DNA of 64,000 bases from Bacillus glycinifermentans. Lineage in GTDB: Bacteria > Bacillota > Bacilli > Bacillales > Bacillaceae. Each line of letters opens with the position of its first letter. Position 1 is the first letter of the stretch. The position numbers and the translations under genes were made by a program. The stretch lies in contig NZ_LECW02000034.1 in assembly GCF_001042475.2 (NCBI RefSeq), forward strand, positions 1 to 64,000. The letters run 5' to 3'. Below are positions 16,976-27,095 of the stretch, piece by piece. The notes beneath the pieces were generated by a model, which saw only the letters and a list, made by a program, of their open reading frames with translations, was not told where the DNA came from and ran no database searches.

Positions 16976-17557
16976 TTACAGATGGACAGGTTCCCCTTTT
17001 TGCGGGCAGTTAGGCTCATCTTGCGCAGTACAGCCCTCTTTAATCTGTTTAGCAGGCACACCGGCTATTGTAATATTTTCTTGAGTAAACGACTTATTGA
17101 CGACGGCGTTGGCTCCGATCGTGATGCCGTTTGCGATCTGTATCTTGCCGAACAGCTTCGCACCCGGCCCGATCCATACATGATCGCCTATAGTGGGAAC
17201 ATCATATTGGCCATGGTTCTGTCCGATGTTGACTCCTTGGTGAATGTCGCAATTTGCGCCGATTTTGGCATTGCTGTTCACAACGATTAAGCCAAAATGG
17301 TTGATTCTTAATCCGGGCCCAAACACGTTCACGGGGATGTCGAAGCCGAGTTTTAATCCTTTTTTCTTATGAAGGTACCTGTAAACATGCTTCCATATTC
17401 TTGAGTCCGTATTCGTGTAGTATTCATGCTTTCGCAGGCATATTTGATATTTCCATATGTAATCGCCAAACCGTTTGGGCCGTTTTCGGTTTGAGATGCC
17501 TAAAGCCTTCTAGTCTTGTTCCAGATAATATCGCAATTCTTTTTTCGTAGAGATCAC
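16976..17557 (-). pseudogene. Serine acetyltransferase-like gene interrupted by an amber codon
   Basis: Read from GTG at 17557 (GGGTG upstream), the frame gives VISTKKELRYYLEQD, then TAG at 17512-17510. It then continues uninterrupted in the same frame (KALGISNRKRPKRFGDYIW..., ...GLKLGFDIPVNVFGPG...) to a left-handed beta-helix acetyltransferase domain with hexapeptide repeats (IGANCDIHQGVNIGQNHGQY, IGDHVWIGPGAKLFGKI). Full length would be 193 codons, typical of serine O-acetyltransferase/LbH proteins of polysaccharide clusters. The only lesion is the stop at codon 16. Downstream in-frame starts (for example the ATG at 17332) would drop the N-terminal helical part. Confidence 0.8.
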
Positions 17558-17670
17558 CAATAACACCCACTTTTTTCTTGATATTAACATAAAAACAATC
17601 GTTTGTAATCATTCTTCACCGAGGTATTTCGATCTATTTTGTGAATGTTCGCAATCCCGGCTTCTGCCTT

Positions 17671-17735
17671 TTTACAATTTTTTAACACCCTCTTTATGTT
17701 CCGTTAAAACACGTCAAACATCGTTCCTTTACGAT
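17671..17735 (+). promoter_or_regulatory. Pho box and promoter of phoA
   Basis: Four direct repeats at exact 11-bp spacing: TTTACA (17671), TTAACA (17682), TTTATG (17693), TTAAAA (17704). The last is 20 bp upstream of a TACGAT -10 (17730-17735). This is the arrangement of PhoP-activated promoters in B. subtilis (TTAACA-like repeats every 11 bp, no -35). Phosphate-starvation induction by PhoPR is inferred. Confidence 0.85.
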
Positions 17736-17773
17736 AAAACATGAAGCTGATGCGCTAAAGGGGGAAATATCGA

Positions 17774-19132
17774 ATGGGATTAAAGTCCAAAATTTTTGCG
17801 GTTGCCGGAATTTCAGCCTTGGCAATCGGAACTGTTATCGGCACGGGATTTAACGGAACAGACGAAGCGTTTGCAAAGCAATCGAAAAAAAAGGAGCCTG
17901 ACATTAAAAACGTAATCTTCTTGATCGGCGACGGGATGGGCGTTTCCTACACTTCAGCCTACCGTTCATTCAAAAACAAAGAACAGGGCACACCGACTGA
18001 ATTTGACAAATACCTCACCGGATTGCAAATGACGTATCCCGATGACCCGGAATACAACATCACCGATTCGGCGGCAGCCGCCACGGCCATGTCTTCAGGC
18101 GTGAAAACGTATAATAACGCGATCGCCGTCGATAAACATAAAAAACCGGTCAAAACCGTCCTCGAACAAGCAAAAGCGAAAGGAATGTCAACAGGGCTGG
18201 TTGCAACCTCAGAGATTACACACGCCACCCCGGCCGCTTACGGTGCGCACAACGAATCACGAAAAAACATGGACCAGATCGCAGATGACTATTTCAACGG
18301 CAAAATCAAAGGAAAGCACAGGATTGACGTTCTCCTCGGCGGAGGCAAAACGAATTTCGTACGGAAAGACCGCGATTTGACAAAGGCCTTTCAAAAAGAC
18401 GGATACAGCTATGTGACAAATAAAAAACAGCTGCAGAAGGACAAAAACGGGCAGGTTCTCGGTCTGTTCGCGGACGGCGGGCTTGACAAAGCGATAGACC
18501 GAAGCGCGGAAACACCGTCTCTTCAAGACATGACCAAGTCCGCCATCGAAAGGCTCAAACAAAATAAAAAAGGATTTTTCCTGATGGTTGAGGGAAGCCA
18601 AATTGACTGGGCCGGCCATGACAACGATATTGTCGGCGCGATGAGCGAAATGAAAGATTTTGAAAAAGCGTTTAAAGCGGCCGTCGATTTTGCCAAAAAG
18701 GACAAGCATACGCTCGTCATCGCAACCGCTGATCATTCCACTGGCGGAATGACGGTCGGAACGGACGGACAGAAAAACTGGTTCCCTGAACCGATTTTGG
18801 CAGCCAAAAAGACCCCTGCCTTCATGGCGAATGAAATCGCAAGCGGCAAACCGGTTTCAAGCGTACTAAAAAACCGGATTGGCTTCACCTTAACGAAGGA
18901 AGAAATCAACAACGTTGAAAAAGCGGCCGAGACAAAAAATGCGGACGCCGTGGAAAAAGCGATTAAAGCGATTTTTGACAACCGTTCGCATACAGGCTGG
19001 ACAACGGGCGACCACACGGGCGAGGAAGTGCCGGTCTATGCCTTCGGCCCGGGAAAAGAACAGTTCACAGGCCTCTTGGATAATACAGACCAAGCAAAAA
19101 ACATCTTTAAGATCCTAAAGAACAGAAAATAA
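17774..19132 (+). CDS. phoA: Alkaline phosphatase PhoA
   Basis: 452 residues, secreted (signal peptide ~1-35 ending ...DEAFA). Alkaline phosphatase fold: metal site IGDGMG, nucleophile serine in TDSAAAATAM, metal ligands in SQIDWAGHDND, TADHSTGG and TGDHTGEEV. It releases phosphate from phosphomonoesters outside the cell. Location between lytE and spoVR matches B. subtilis phoA. The ATG follows AAAGGGGG. Confidence 0.93.
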   Translation: MGLKSKIFAVAGISALAIGTVIGTGFNGTDEAFAKQSKKKEPDIKNVIFLIGDGMGVSYTSAYRSFKNKEQGTPTEFDKYLTGLQMTYPDDPEYNITDSAAAATAMSSGVKTYNNAIAVDKHKKPVKTVLEQAKAKGMSTGLVATSEITHATPAAYGAHNESRKNMDQIADDYFNGKIKGKHRIDVLLGGGKTNFVRKDRDLTKAFQKDGYSYVTNKKQLQKDKNGQVLGLFADGGLDKAIDRSAETPSLQDMTKSAIERLKQNKKGFFLMVEGSQIDWAGHDNDIVGAMSEMKDFEKAFKAAVDFAKKDKHTLVIATADHSTGGMTVGTDGQKNWFPEPILAAKKTPAFMANEIASGKPVSSVLKNRIGFTLTKEEINNVEKAAETKNADAVEKAIKAIFDNRSHTGWTTGDHTGEEVPVYAFGPGKEQFTGLLDNTDQAKNIFKILKNRK

Positions 19133-19159
19133 AAAAGAGGGGGGCTTCCCCTCTTTTTT
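19131..19159. terminator. Bidirectional terminator, phoA/spoVR
   Basis: AAAAAAGAGGGG and CCCCTCTTTTTT arms with a short loop between convergent genes. Confidence 0.93.
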
Positions 19160-19162
19160 CGC

Positions 19163-20572
19163 CTACAAATATCTGCGGTGAACCGCCTTTCCGTCATATG
19201 AAAACATGACGGGCTTATCCTCGAGCACGGTTTCGACATGGACGCTTCTTCCCCAGAGCTGATGGAGATAGGGAAGGACTTTTTCAAGGTATTTTAAATC
19301 CAGCTCGATCCCCTCGTACCAATGCTTAATATACAGTTCGTAATTTTTCATATAATCCCCGTCTTCAACGGTCAGATAAGGAAAGCCTCCGTTTACCCGC
19401 ATGCTGACAAGCTGGTCGCGCACCGACTTCCAGTCCTTGTCAACGATTTTATAATCCCTTCCCTGTTTTTGAAACAGATAAAGGTCTTCCCGCCTGACGA
19501 GATCCTTCGTCAAATAATTGCGGATAAACGAAATATCTGATTCGATTTCTCTGACTTCAAAGATTTTCTCTCTTCCCGAGTCCGGCTGAACCCCCATCTT
19601 CTTCATGTCTTCTGTCGGGTTGTTGTACCGTTCTTCAATGTCTTCGAATATTTTCAGCCCGAGATAATATGGATTAATGCCGGTTTTGGAAGGCTGGACG
19701 ACGCCGGCATTCAGCTTGGCAAACTCAAGCGCCTCGCTTGAGGTTAAGTCAAGCTCGCGCATGATCCGCTGGTGCCAGTAGGACGCCCATCCTTCATTCA
19801 TGATTTTTGTTTCGAGCTGCGGCCAGAAGTACAGCATTTCCTCCCTCATCATCGTCAAAATATCCCGCTGCCAGGGCTCAAGCTCCCGTGAATGTTCCTC
19901 AATAAACAGCAAAATGTCTTTTTCGGATTTCGGCGGAAATTTCTTTTTCGCTTTTTTCTTGTTCTGCTTCGGCTCTTTCCGGTCCAATTCCCACAGATCA
20001 TCATACGGTGATGAGGACTTTTCTTCTTCCTCATCGTCTTCATCATCAATGCTCCACGAAAGCTTCGGGCGCACCAATGACGGATCGATGTGCTCTTCAA
20101 TCGCTAAAACCGCGTCGAGAAAAGCTTCGACCTCCTTTGCACCGTGGAGCGTCTCATAATGCTTGATCCGCTCCGCCGTTGCAGCCATGCTTTCGACCAT
20201 ATCGCGCTTTGTATTTTGAAACCTGCAGTTGTTTTTAAAGAAATCACAGTGGGCAAGTACGTGAGCGACAATCAGTTTATTTTGGACAAGCGAATTGCTG
20301 TCAAGCAAAAAAGCATAACAGGGATCTGAATTGATGACAAGCTCGTATATTTTGCTCAAACCAAAATCGTAATGAAGCTTCATTTTGTGAAACTGCTTGC
20401 CGAAGCTCCAATGGCTGTATCTCGTCGGCATCCCGTATGCGCCGAATGTATAGATGATTTCAGCCGGGCATATTTCATATCTCATCGGATAAAAATCAAG
20501 GCCGAATCCTTTCGCGATCTCCGTAATTTCTTCAATCGCCCGCTCCAGTTTTTTCTGCTCCCGCACGCTCAA
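19163..20572 (-). CDS. spoVR: Stage V sporulation protein R
   Basis: 469 residues, SpoVR family (cortex formation in B. subtilis; biochemical activity unknown). Conserved N-terminal [20 protein letters not shown] and central [20 protein letters not shown] are visible, with a charged Asp/Glu-rich insertion around 175-190 ([10 protein letters not shown]). The start is TTG at 20572 with GGGGGG about 8 nt upstream. Neighbour phoA is convergent, as in B. subtilis. Confidence 0.92.
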   Translation of the reverse strand: MSVREQKKLERAIEEITEIAKGFGLDFYPMRYEICPAEIIYTFGAYGMPTRYSHWSFGKQFHKMKLHYDFGLSKIYELVINSDPCYAFLLDSNSLVQNKLIVAHVLAHCDFFKNNCRFQNTKRDMVESMAATAERIKHYETLHGAKEVEAFLDAVLAIEEHIDPSLVRPKLSWSIDDEDDEEEEKSSSPYDDLWELDRKEPKQNKKKAKKKFPPKSEKDILLFIEEHSRELEPWQRDILTMMREEMLYFWPQLETKIMNEGWASYWHQRIMRELDLTSSEALEFAKLNAGVVQPSKTGINPYYLGLKIFEDIEERYNNPTEDMKKMGVQPDSGREKIFEVREIESDISFIRNYLTKDLVRREDLYLFQKQGRDYKIVDKDWKSVRDQLVSMRVNGGFPYLTVEDGDYMKNYELYIKHWYEGIELDLKYLEKVLPYLHQLWGRSVHVETVLEDKPVMFSYDGKAVHRRYL

Positions 20573-20650
20573 TACTGAATCCCCCCCGGTTGGACTTATC
20601 TTTATTGTATGAGGGGGGGCGTCAAAAGATGAAATGTGCGGGAATATGTT

Positions 20651-21862
20651 TTAATTAGCGATTTGCATATCAAGCGATGAAGCAAAGCTTTCGTAGCGGA
20701 TGTTTTCCGTCGGAATTCCAAGTTTTTTCAATCCGCTGATGACGCTTTTCATGAAAGAAAGCGGTCCGCATACATAAAATTCTCCGTCCTGATCTTTCAC
20801 GATCGATTTTAAAAGGTCCTCATCAATCCGGCCGTTGATCACGTGTTCTGATACGGCTTCAGTTCCGCGGCTGTAAATAAACAGCAGCCTGTTATCCTGA
20901 TTTCCGCTGACGAGTTTTTCGGCTTCTTCTTTGAACGCGTGGTGCGTTTCTGATTTTGCGGCGTGAACGAATGTGATCCGGCGTCCGCTGTCTTTTGCGG
21001 CCAGCGTTTTTGCCATGCTCATAACCGGCGTAATTCCCGACCCGCCGCTGATGAAATAAACCGGCTTGTCCGATTCTTCGGATAGGGCGAAGTCTCCTGC
21101 CGGAGCACTCAATTCAAGAGAGCCGCCAACTTCCATTTCTTCATGTAAATAGCTTGATACTCTTCCTTTCGGTTGGCCTTCTTCAGCTTCCAGTTTGACC
21201 GATATCCGGTAATAGTCTTTATTCCACACATCTGACAGGCTGTACTGCCGGGTCAAGAAGTACTGCTCTCCGGGAATTTTGATGCGGACAGATACGTACT
21301 GGCCGGGAGTGAACGGAGGCAAGTCCGATCCGTCGGCCGGTTTCACATAAAAAGAAGTGATCGTTTCAGATTCCCGGCGTTTCTCAACGACGACAAACGG
21401 TTTGAAACCTTCCCAGCTTCCTGCCCTTTTGGCTTTCTCATACATTTGTTTTTCGATTTCGATAAACACCCGTGCGATTTCTTCATAAGCCTCTGCCCAA
21501 GCTTGGAGAATCTCCGGAGTCGCAGCTTCCCCGAGGACGATTTCAATCGCTTCCAGCAAGTGCTTGCCGACGATTGGATAATGCTCGGGTTTTACTTGCA
21601 GGCTTTTATGCTTATGGCCGATTTGTTCGACTACCGGAAGCAGCGCCTCAAGCCGGTCGATGTTCTCGGCAGCCTGCAGCACCGTAAATGCCAAAGCTTT
21701 CGGCTGTCCTCCCGTTTTCTGGCGGGACATGTTAAAGATATTTTTTAATTCGGGATGCGCGTTGAACATTCTCTCGTAAAAACAAACGGTGATTTCAGTT
21801 CCTCTTTCCTTTAATACAGGTGCGGTCGATTTCACAATTTGCATAGTTTTTTCAGATAGCAT
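20651..21862 (-). CDS. hmp: Flavohemoglobin Hmp (nitric oxide dioxygenase)
   Basis: 403 residues. The globin domain covers ~1-140 with proximal His in GHKHKSLQVKPEHY and distal Tyr in ITVCFYERMF. It is followed by FAD (RQYSLSDVW) and NAD(P)H binding domains (FISGGSGITPVMSM). It oxidises NO to nitrate. The ATG at 21862 follows GGAGAGGAG. It faces nsrR across two NsrR-type palindromes; in B. subtilis hmp lies elsewhere, so the pairing here brings regulator and target together. Confidence 0.95.
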   Translation of the reverse strand: MLSEKTMQIVKSTAPVLKERGTEITVCFYERMFNAHPELKNIFNMSRQKTGGQPKALAFTVLQAAENIDRLEALLPVVEQIGHKHKSLQVKPEHYPIVGKHLLEAIEIVLGEAATPEILQAWAEAYEEIARVFIEIEKQMYEKAKRAGSWEGFKPFVVVEKRRESETITSFYVKPADGSDLPPFTPGQYVSVRIKIPGEQYFLTRQYSLSDVWNKDYYRISVKLEAEEGQPKGRVSSYLHEEMEVGGSLELSAPAGDFALSEESDKPVYFISGGSGITPVMSMAKTLAAKDSGRRITFVHAAKSETHHAFKEEAEKLVSGNQDNRLLFIYSRGTEAVSEHVINGRIDEDLLKSIVKDQDGEFYVCGPLSFMKSVISGLKKLGIPTENIRYESFASSLDMQIAN

Positions 21863-21893
21863 ATCGTTTGCTCCTCTCCAGATCACTTTAAAA

Positions 21894-21910
21894 ATGTATT
21901 TTAAATACAT
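21894..21910 (-). promoter_or_regulatory. NsrR-type operator proximal to hmp
   Basis: ATGTATTTTAAATACAT, near-perfect palindrome 32 nt upstream of the hmp start. It fits the NsrR consensus (ATGTATTT-like arms) described for B. subtilis hmp and nasD. Confidence 0.8.
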
Positions 21911-21965
21911 CTTTAAAGGTGCAATACGGTCATCTTTAAGCAAAATCATTTGTTTATTCTCAATT

Positions 21966-21990
21966 AAAGATGTATTTTGGATACATCTTT
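21966..21990. promoter_or_regulatory. Second NsrR-type palindrome between hmp and nsrR
   Basis: Perfect 10-bp arms AAAGATGTAT and ATACATCTTT around TTTGG. It shares the ATGTAT...ATACAT core with the first site. Its central position suggests it could also serve nsrR itself or the outer hmp promoter. Confidence 0.75.
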
Positions 21991-22126
21991 ATCTTAGACA
22001 TCCATTAGGATTAAAGCAATATTCAAGAAGAATGTTTTATAATTTTGTAACAAATTGACTAAGACCATCATAAACGAATGCAAATGTGATAAGATAATGG
22101 AAACTTGTTTGATTGAGGTAAATGCG

Positions 22127-22558
22127 ATGAAATTAACAAATTATACCGATTATTCTTTACGGGTACTGATTTTTCTTGCAACCAGAAACTCAAACGAGCT
22201 TGTCAATATAAAAGACATCGCCGATACCTATTCCATATCAAAAAACCACCTGATGAAGGTGATTTACGATCTTGGCAAGCTTGGCTACGTTGAAACGATC
22301 CGCGGCCGTAACGGCGGGATCCGTCTCGGAAAGGCTCCTGAACAGATCATTATCGGAGAAGTCATCCGGAAAACGGAAGACGATTTTAATCTTGTGGAGT
22401 GTTTTAGCGAAGAAAAAAACAATTGCATTCTTTCGCCGAACTGCGGATTAAAACACGTGTTAAACAAAGCGCTTTCCGCATATTTGGCCGTATTGGATCA
22501 ATATACGCTCCAGGATGTTATCTTTAATCAGGACAATATACGTAAATTATTGAGTTAA
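22127..22558 (+). CDS. nsrR: NO-sensing Rrf2-family repressor NsrR
   Basis: 143 residues from the ATG at 22127, chosen because Rrf2 proteins start MKLT(N/D)Y(T/S)DY; the frame is open further upstream. The winged HTH is at ~1-75 (IADTYSISKNHLMKVIYDLG). Three cysteines of the Fe-S cluster are in ECFSEEKNNCILSPNCGLKH. NO damages the cluster and relieves repression of hmp and nitrite reductase genes. Corresponds to B. subtilis yhdE. Confidence 0.93.
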   Translation: MKLTNYTDYSLRVLIFLATRNSNELVNIKDIADTYSISKNHLMKVIYDLGKLGYVETIRGRNGGIRLGKAPEQIIIGEVIRKTEDDFNLVECFSEEKNNCILSPNCGLKHVLNKALSAYLAVLDQYTLQDVIFNQDNIRKLLS

Positions 22559-22560
22559 TC

Positions 22561-22586
22561 GAAGGGCATCCGCCCTTCTTTTTTTT
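22561..22586 (+). terminator. nsrR terminator
   Basis: GAAGGGC-ATCC-GCCCTTC followed by eight T residues. Confidence 0.93.
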
Positions 22587-22905
22587 ATAAAGGAAAAATC
22601 TGAACGCTGATAATCGCATTGGTGACCGGATGGAAATATACCTCGGCATGGGCGGGGAACGATTTGCCTTTCTGATTGACGGTTACCCGGAATACGTCTT
22701 TTGTCTCTTCATCATTGATTTCTGTCCGCCCTATATATTCATAATCCTTCAGAGAAGCGCCTTTATACTTTTCCTCCAGCGCGCTCCAGGCGATTCGTTC
22801 CCATCTTTCAACAGAATCGTGCTCTTCTATTGCATGATGGCCTTTTGCCGTGAAAGACGCGATGAAGACGATGCTGAAAAAAACCGCGCATAAAAGTTTT
22901 TTCAT
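22585..22905 (-). CDS. yhdC: Small secreted protein YhdC (DUF3889 family)
   Basis: 106 residues from the ATG at 22905 (AGAGGT upstream; an earlier in-frame ATG has no RBS). Signal peptide ~1-22 (MKKLLCAVFFSIVFIASFTA). The mature part has the DUF3889 features: a WxxIAWSALEEKY-like helix, then a PepSY-like beta region (FRVTVNQKGKSFPAHAEVYF). Function unknown. Same place and size as B. subtilis YhdC. Confidence 0.8.
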   Translation of the reverse strand: MKKLLCAVFFSIVFIASFTAKGHHAIEEHDSVERWERIAWSALEEKYKGASLKDYEYIGRTEINDEETKDVFRVTVNQKGKSFPAHAEVYFHPVTNAIISVQIFPL

Positions 22906-23111
22906 GTTTACCTCTCCGATTGTCATTGTACTCATGTTTTATCATGACCAGAAAACGGAGCTCCATGCAGACAGTTTTCGAATTTTTGCGTTATGCAATC
23001 CTCATATTTCTAGGCTGTCGCCTCAGGGAGACCAACTTTTGCCCAGAGAAAAAAACGTCCCCGGCACATAAAATAATCAGGACTCCTAAAGAAAGAAGGG
23101 AGAGTGGCGAA

Positions 23112-23360
23112 TTGAATAACGCTGATTATGATAAAGCTTTGTACTATACACACCGGTCACAATGGGATAATCTTCTCATTCTCATGGTGCGCACGGAAGA
23201 TGATTTACTGTCAAAGCGGATTGAACATTTTTTGCATGCCTACAATTTTGAAAGAGACGATGCGATTGTCGAGAAAAGGCTGTATGACCTGCTTCAGTAT
23301 ATTGACCACGCCTCATTTTCCGGACACGGTGAAGACAGCGGCGTGCTCGTTTTCACCTGA
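23112..23360 (+). CDS. yhdB: Conserved small protein YhdB
   Basis: 82 residues from a TTG at 23112 with AAGGGAG about 8 nt upstream, starting (M)NNADYDKALYYTHRSQWDNL. The size and position match B. subtilis YhdB (about 80 residues, unknown function). No membrane segment or signal peptide; helical and charged. The longer frame upstream has no RBS and no conservation that I recognise. Confidence 0.72.
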   Translation: MNNADYDKALYYTHRSQWDNLLILMVRTEDDLLSKRIEHFLHAYNFERDDAIVEKRLYDLLQYIDHASFSGHGEDSGVLVFT

Positions 23361-24546
<1,186 letters not shown>

Positions 24547-24559
<13 letters not shown>

Positions 24560-25694
24560 TCGGCTTCCCCCTTCCCGTTGCAGGGCAGAATAATCGTGAT
24601 TTTCGTTCCTTTATTCATTTCCGACCTGATCGAAAACGAACCGCCCGCCTGCTCTGTCCGCTCTTTCATCCCCTTTAAGCCGAGCGTTGGGATGTTTGAA
24701 TCCGGGTTATATTTAAACCCTTTTCCGTCATCCTCGATTTCGAGCATGATAGATGACGAAGAACGGCTGATTCTCACCTCCGTCAGCCCGGCTTCAGCAT
24801 GTTTTTTGCAATTGGCGAGGGCTTCCTGGCTCAAGCGCCAAATTAATTCTTCCTCTGCTTGTGAAAAACGGAGCACACCGCTTTGCGTCAGCTTCACATT
24901 GAGCCCGATGACTTCGGCGTATTTTTCAATGGCCGCCGCCACCCCCTCTTCAAGCCCCTGCGGCCTAAGCTGCCAGATTAGCGCCCTCATCTCATGAAGC
25001 GCTTCATGTGAGAGGCTTTGAATAAATTCAAGCATTTCGCGAAGCTCGGAATCGTCCGTCATCTCCCCCGCCGCTTTTGCCGTAAGGCTTACCGAAAAGA
25101 GCATTTGGTTAACCGAATCGTGCAGATCCTGGGCAAGCCTGTTCCGCTCTGTCAGAAGCGCGTTTCTTTGTTCATTTTCGGCAAGCTTCATCCGCTTGAT
25201 CGCCGTGCCGATCTGAAGGGCGACGGCTTCCAGGAGAGCGAGCTCCTCTTTATCAAAATGAATCTTCTCCGGAGCCGCAACATTCAGCAGCCCGAAGCGC
25301 TTGTTTTGATCTGTGAGGGGCACCGTTGCATGCTGGGTAATGCCTTCGGGGTCTCCCGTTTTCATGTCAATCGCCGTATCGATCCGCTTGCATGGATCAT
25401 ATTTGTCGCTCTATCCAGTCTTCCCTGTCTGTATTGATAAAGACAGTAGCAGTCCCCTTCACACATTAAACGCTTCTCATCGTACATCAGGGCTTCAGGC
25501 AAAAAAGCAGAGGCTGTCAGCTCGAATCCGCCCTTGTCATCAATCAGGAAAATCCATGCCGTTTGAAGGCCTGTTAAGCGGAGCAGCTTTTTCAAAACGG
25601 CATTAAGCGTTTCTTTCAGGTCATTTCCTTCATTCAACGTCTCCGCTATTTCTTTCAATGTTTTCAACTTTTCGAAACGGGTGTCTTCTTTCAA
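24547..25694 (-). pseudogene. yhcY: Sensor histidine kinase YhcY, split by a one-base frameshift
   Basis: Two overlapping frames together give the ~380-residue YhcY: the N-terminal part (25694 to about 25395, start of GAF domain, ...EGDCYCLYQYRQGRLDRATNMI) and the rest (from about 25392 to 24547, CKRIDTAIDMKTGDPEGITQ..., GAF remainder, HisKA_3 with LAQDLHDSVNQMLFSVSLTA, and HATPase with EIEDDGKGF). Loss of one base near 25393-25394 breaks the frame between MI and CKR. Without the lesion this would be an intact NarX/DesK-type kinase paired with YhcZ. An ATG at 25365 could restart translation of the kinase core. Confidence 0.85.
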
Positions 25695-25823
25695 CCGTTC
25701 ATCCGCCTTTCATGCCCTTTGTTTTCTTCATTATACACGCGTTTTTTTAAAAACGGCTCTTTCATTAGAAGGGAATAGCCGGCCCGATTCGCCTGAATTT
25801 TTATAAGACTTTGGGCTGAAACG

Positions 25824-26210
25824 TTAATCGTCCAGGATGTCTTTGTTTCTTTTGAAGGACATTTTCAAAGAGGCCAAACTGATCAAGGAACAGAATAATA
25901 CGACAAGCAGGCCGAACAGGATCATTTTTCCCCATTCCCCGGCGTCATTCGGCAGACCGGTGAACATGACGTCGGCAAACAGAACGATCACGGCTCAGAC
26001 CATGCTGCCGGACATCACTTGTTTTCTTTTTTTGCGATAGGCTTTCTCATTATCGATGTCCGTATACTCCATCCCTGACAACAAATAGCGGAAAAGAATA
26101 TAAACAATATATTCTGCCAAATCCCTGTGCAGAACGGCGCCTCTGATAACGATGTCGGCCAGGAGCAGAGCGGCGGTCAATATGCCTGCTTCACTGAAAA
26201 ATTGAGTCAT
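25824..26210 (-). pseudogene. Small membrane protein with in-frame stop, paralogue of 26499-26957
   Basis: Starts MTQFFSEAGILTAALLLADI; reads to TGA at 25997-25995, then continues in frame AVIVLFADVMFTGLPNDAGE... to ...LKMSFKRNKDILDD and TAA at 25826-25824. The whole matches the neighbour (MNQFFNESGMLLAFLLLLDV...MSFKKNKDLLDD), except for a ~9-residue in-frame deletion at YIVYILFRYL and the stop. It is a decayed duplicate; function unknown. Confidence 0.8.
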
Positions 26211-26250
26211 TTTTTTTCAACGTATTCATCTGCTGATGCAAACCACTTCA

Positions 26251-26451
26251 TCATCTTTTATCTTCCTCCCAAAATAAATCATCCAACGTTTTATCCAGCG
26301 CTTTTGCGATTGCGATGCATAACTGCAGCGTCGGATTATATTTTCCTTTTTCAATCAGCCCGATCGTTTGCCGCGTCACATCAACCCGTTCTGCCAACTG
26401 GGCTTGTGTTAATGATTTTTCGATCCGGGCCAATTTGACTCGGTTTACCAT
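26251..26451 (-). CDS. Short XRE-family repressor
   Basis: 66 residues, essentially one HTH_XRE domain (LTQAQLAERVDVTRQTIGLI). Such short regulators usually sit beside a small membrane protein of unknown function, as here: it lies between two paralogous four-helix membrane protein genes and probably shares their transcript. A perfect palindrome before the upstream gene is its likely operator. Confidence 0.8.
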   Translation of the reverse strand: MVNRVKLARIEKSLTQAQLAERVDVTRQTIGLIEKGKYNPTLQLCIAIAKALDKTLDDLFWEEDKR

Positions 26452-26498
26452 TTGCTCACCTGCTTCCTGCGATGTTTCTGTTTTGACTTTAGATTCAG

Positions 26499-26957
26499 TC
26501 AGTCATCCAAAAGATCTTTATTTTTCTTAAAAGACATGCGTAAAGAGATGACATTGATCAGAAAATAGAATAAAACAAACAGAAAGACCATCATCACAAG
26601 ATCAAGCCATTCTTTTGCATGACCGGGTATTCCCGTGAACGCAATCGTTAAAAACAGAAAAATGAAACCTGACGTAATGCTGACTGCCATCATTTCTTTT
26701 CTTTTTTTGCGATAAGTCTGTTTGCTGGCAATGTCCGGGTATTCCAAGCCGGAAAACAGATACCGGAAAAAGACCCAGCCAGCATACAGTCCAAAGCCGA
26801 TTCCGCTCACAACGTATTCTGATGGTTCTCTATCCAATATGATGCCTCTGACGATCACATCTAAAAGCAATAAAAAAGCGAGCAGCATACCGGATTCGTT
26901 AAAAAATTGGTTCATTTTCTTTTCAACGTATTCATCCCCGCTTTTCAAAAATTTCAT
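26499..26957 (-). CDS. Small four-helix membrane protein of unknown function
   Basis: 152 residues from the ATG at 26957 (AGGAGA region upstream). About four transmembrane segments: ESGMLLAFLLLLDVIVRGII; YVVSGIGFGLYAGWVFFRYL; AVSITSGFIFLFLTIAFTGI; DLVMMVFLFVLFYFLINVIS. The basic loop YRKKRKE follows TM2. First gene of a cluster with an XRE regulator and a decayed paralogue. I do not recognise a function; it resembles uncharacterised Firmicute proteins encoded beside short XRE regulators. Confidence 0.75.
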   Translation of the reverse strand: MKFLKSGDEYVEKKMNQFFNESGMLLAFLLLLDVIVRGIILDREPSEYVVSGIGFGLYAGWVFFRYLFSGLEYPDIASKQTYRKKRKEMMAVSITSGFIFLFLTIAFTGIPGHAKEWLDLVMMVFLFVLFYFLINVISLRMSFKKNKDLLDD

Positions 26958-26987
26958 GACAACCGTCTCCTTTCCGAAAACCAATGA

Positions 26988-27025
26988 TGTAATATATATA
27001 TTACATTTCGTTAAATATATATTAC
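26988..27025 (-). promoter_or_regulatory. Candidate XRE operator: perfect palindrome plus second half-site
   Basis: TGTAATATATATATTACA (26988-27005) is an 18-bp perfect palindrome. A related imperfect copy lies at 27010-27025 (TATATATTACA shared). Both are 31-68 nt upstream of the membrane protein start, where the promoter should be. Autoregulation by the XRE protein is inferred. Confidence 0.6.
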
Positions 27026-27053
27026 ACCAGATGGATTCTTAAATCAACTCAAA

Positions 27054-27089
27054 CAAAAAAGCCGCCTGCGGGTGCGGGCGGCGGCCTTT
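27054..27089 (-). terminator. pgcA terminator
   Basis: GCCGCCTGC and GCGGGCGGC arms; the minus-strand product ends in a T-run. Confidence 0.88.
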
Positions 27090-27095
27090 CAACCT

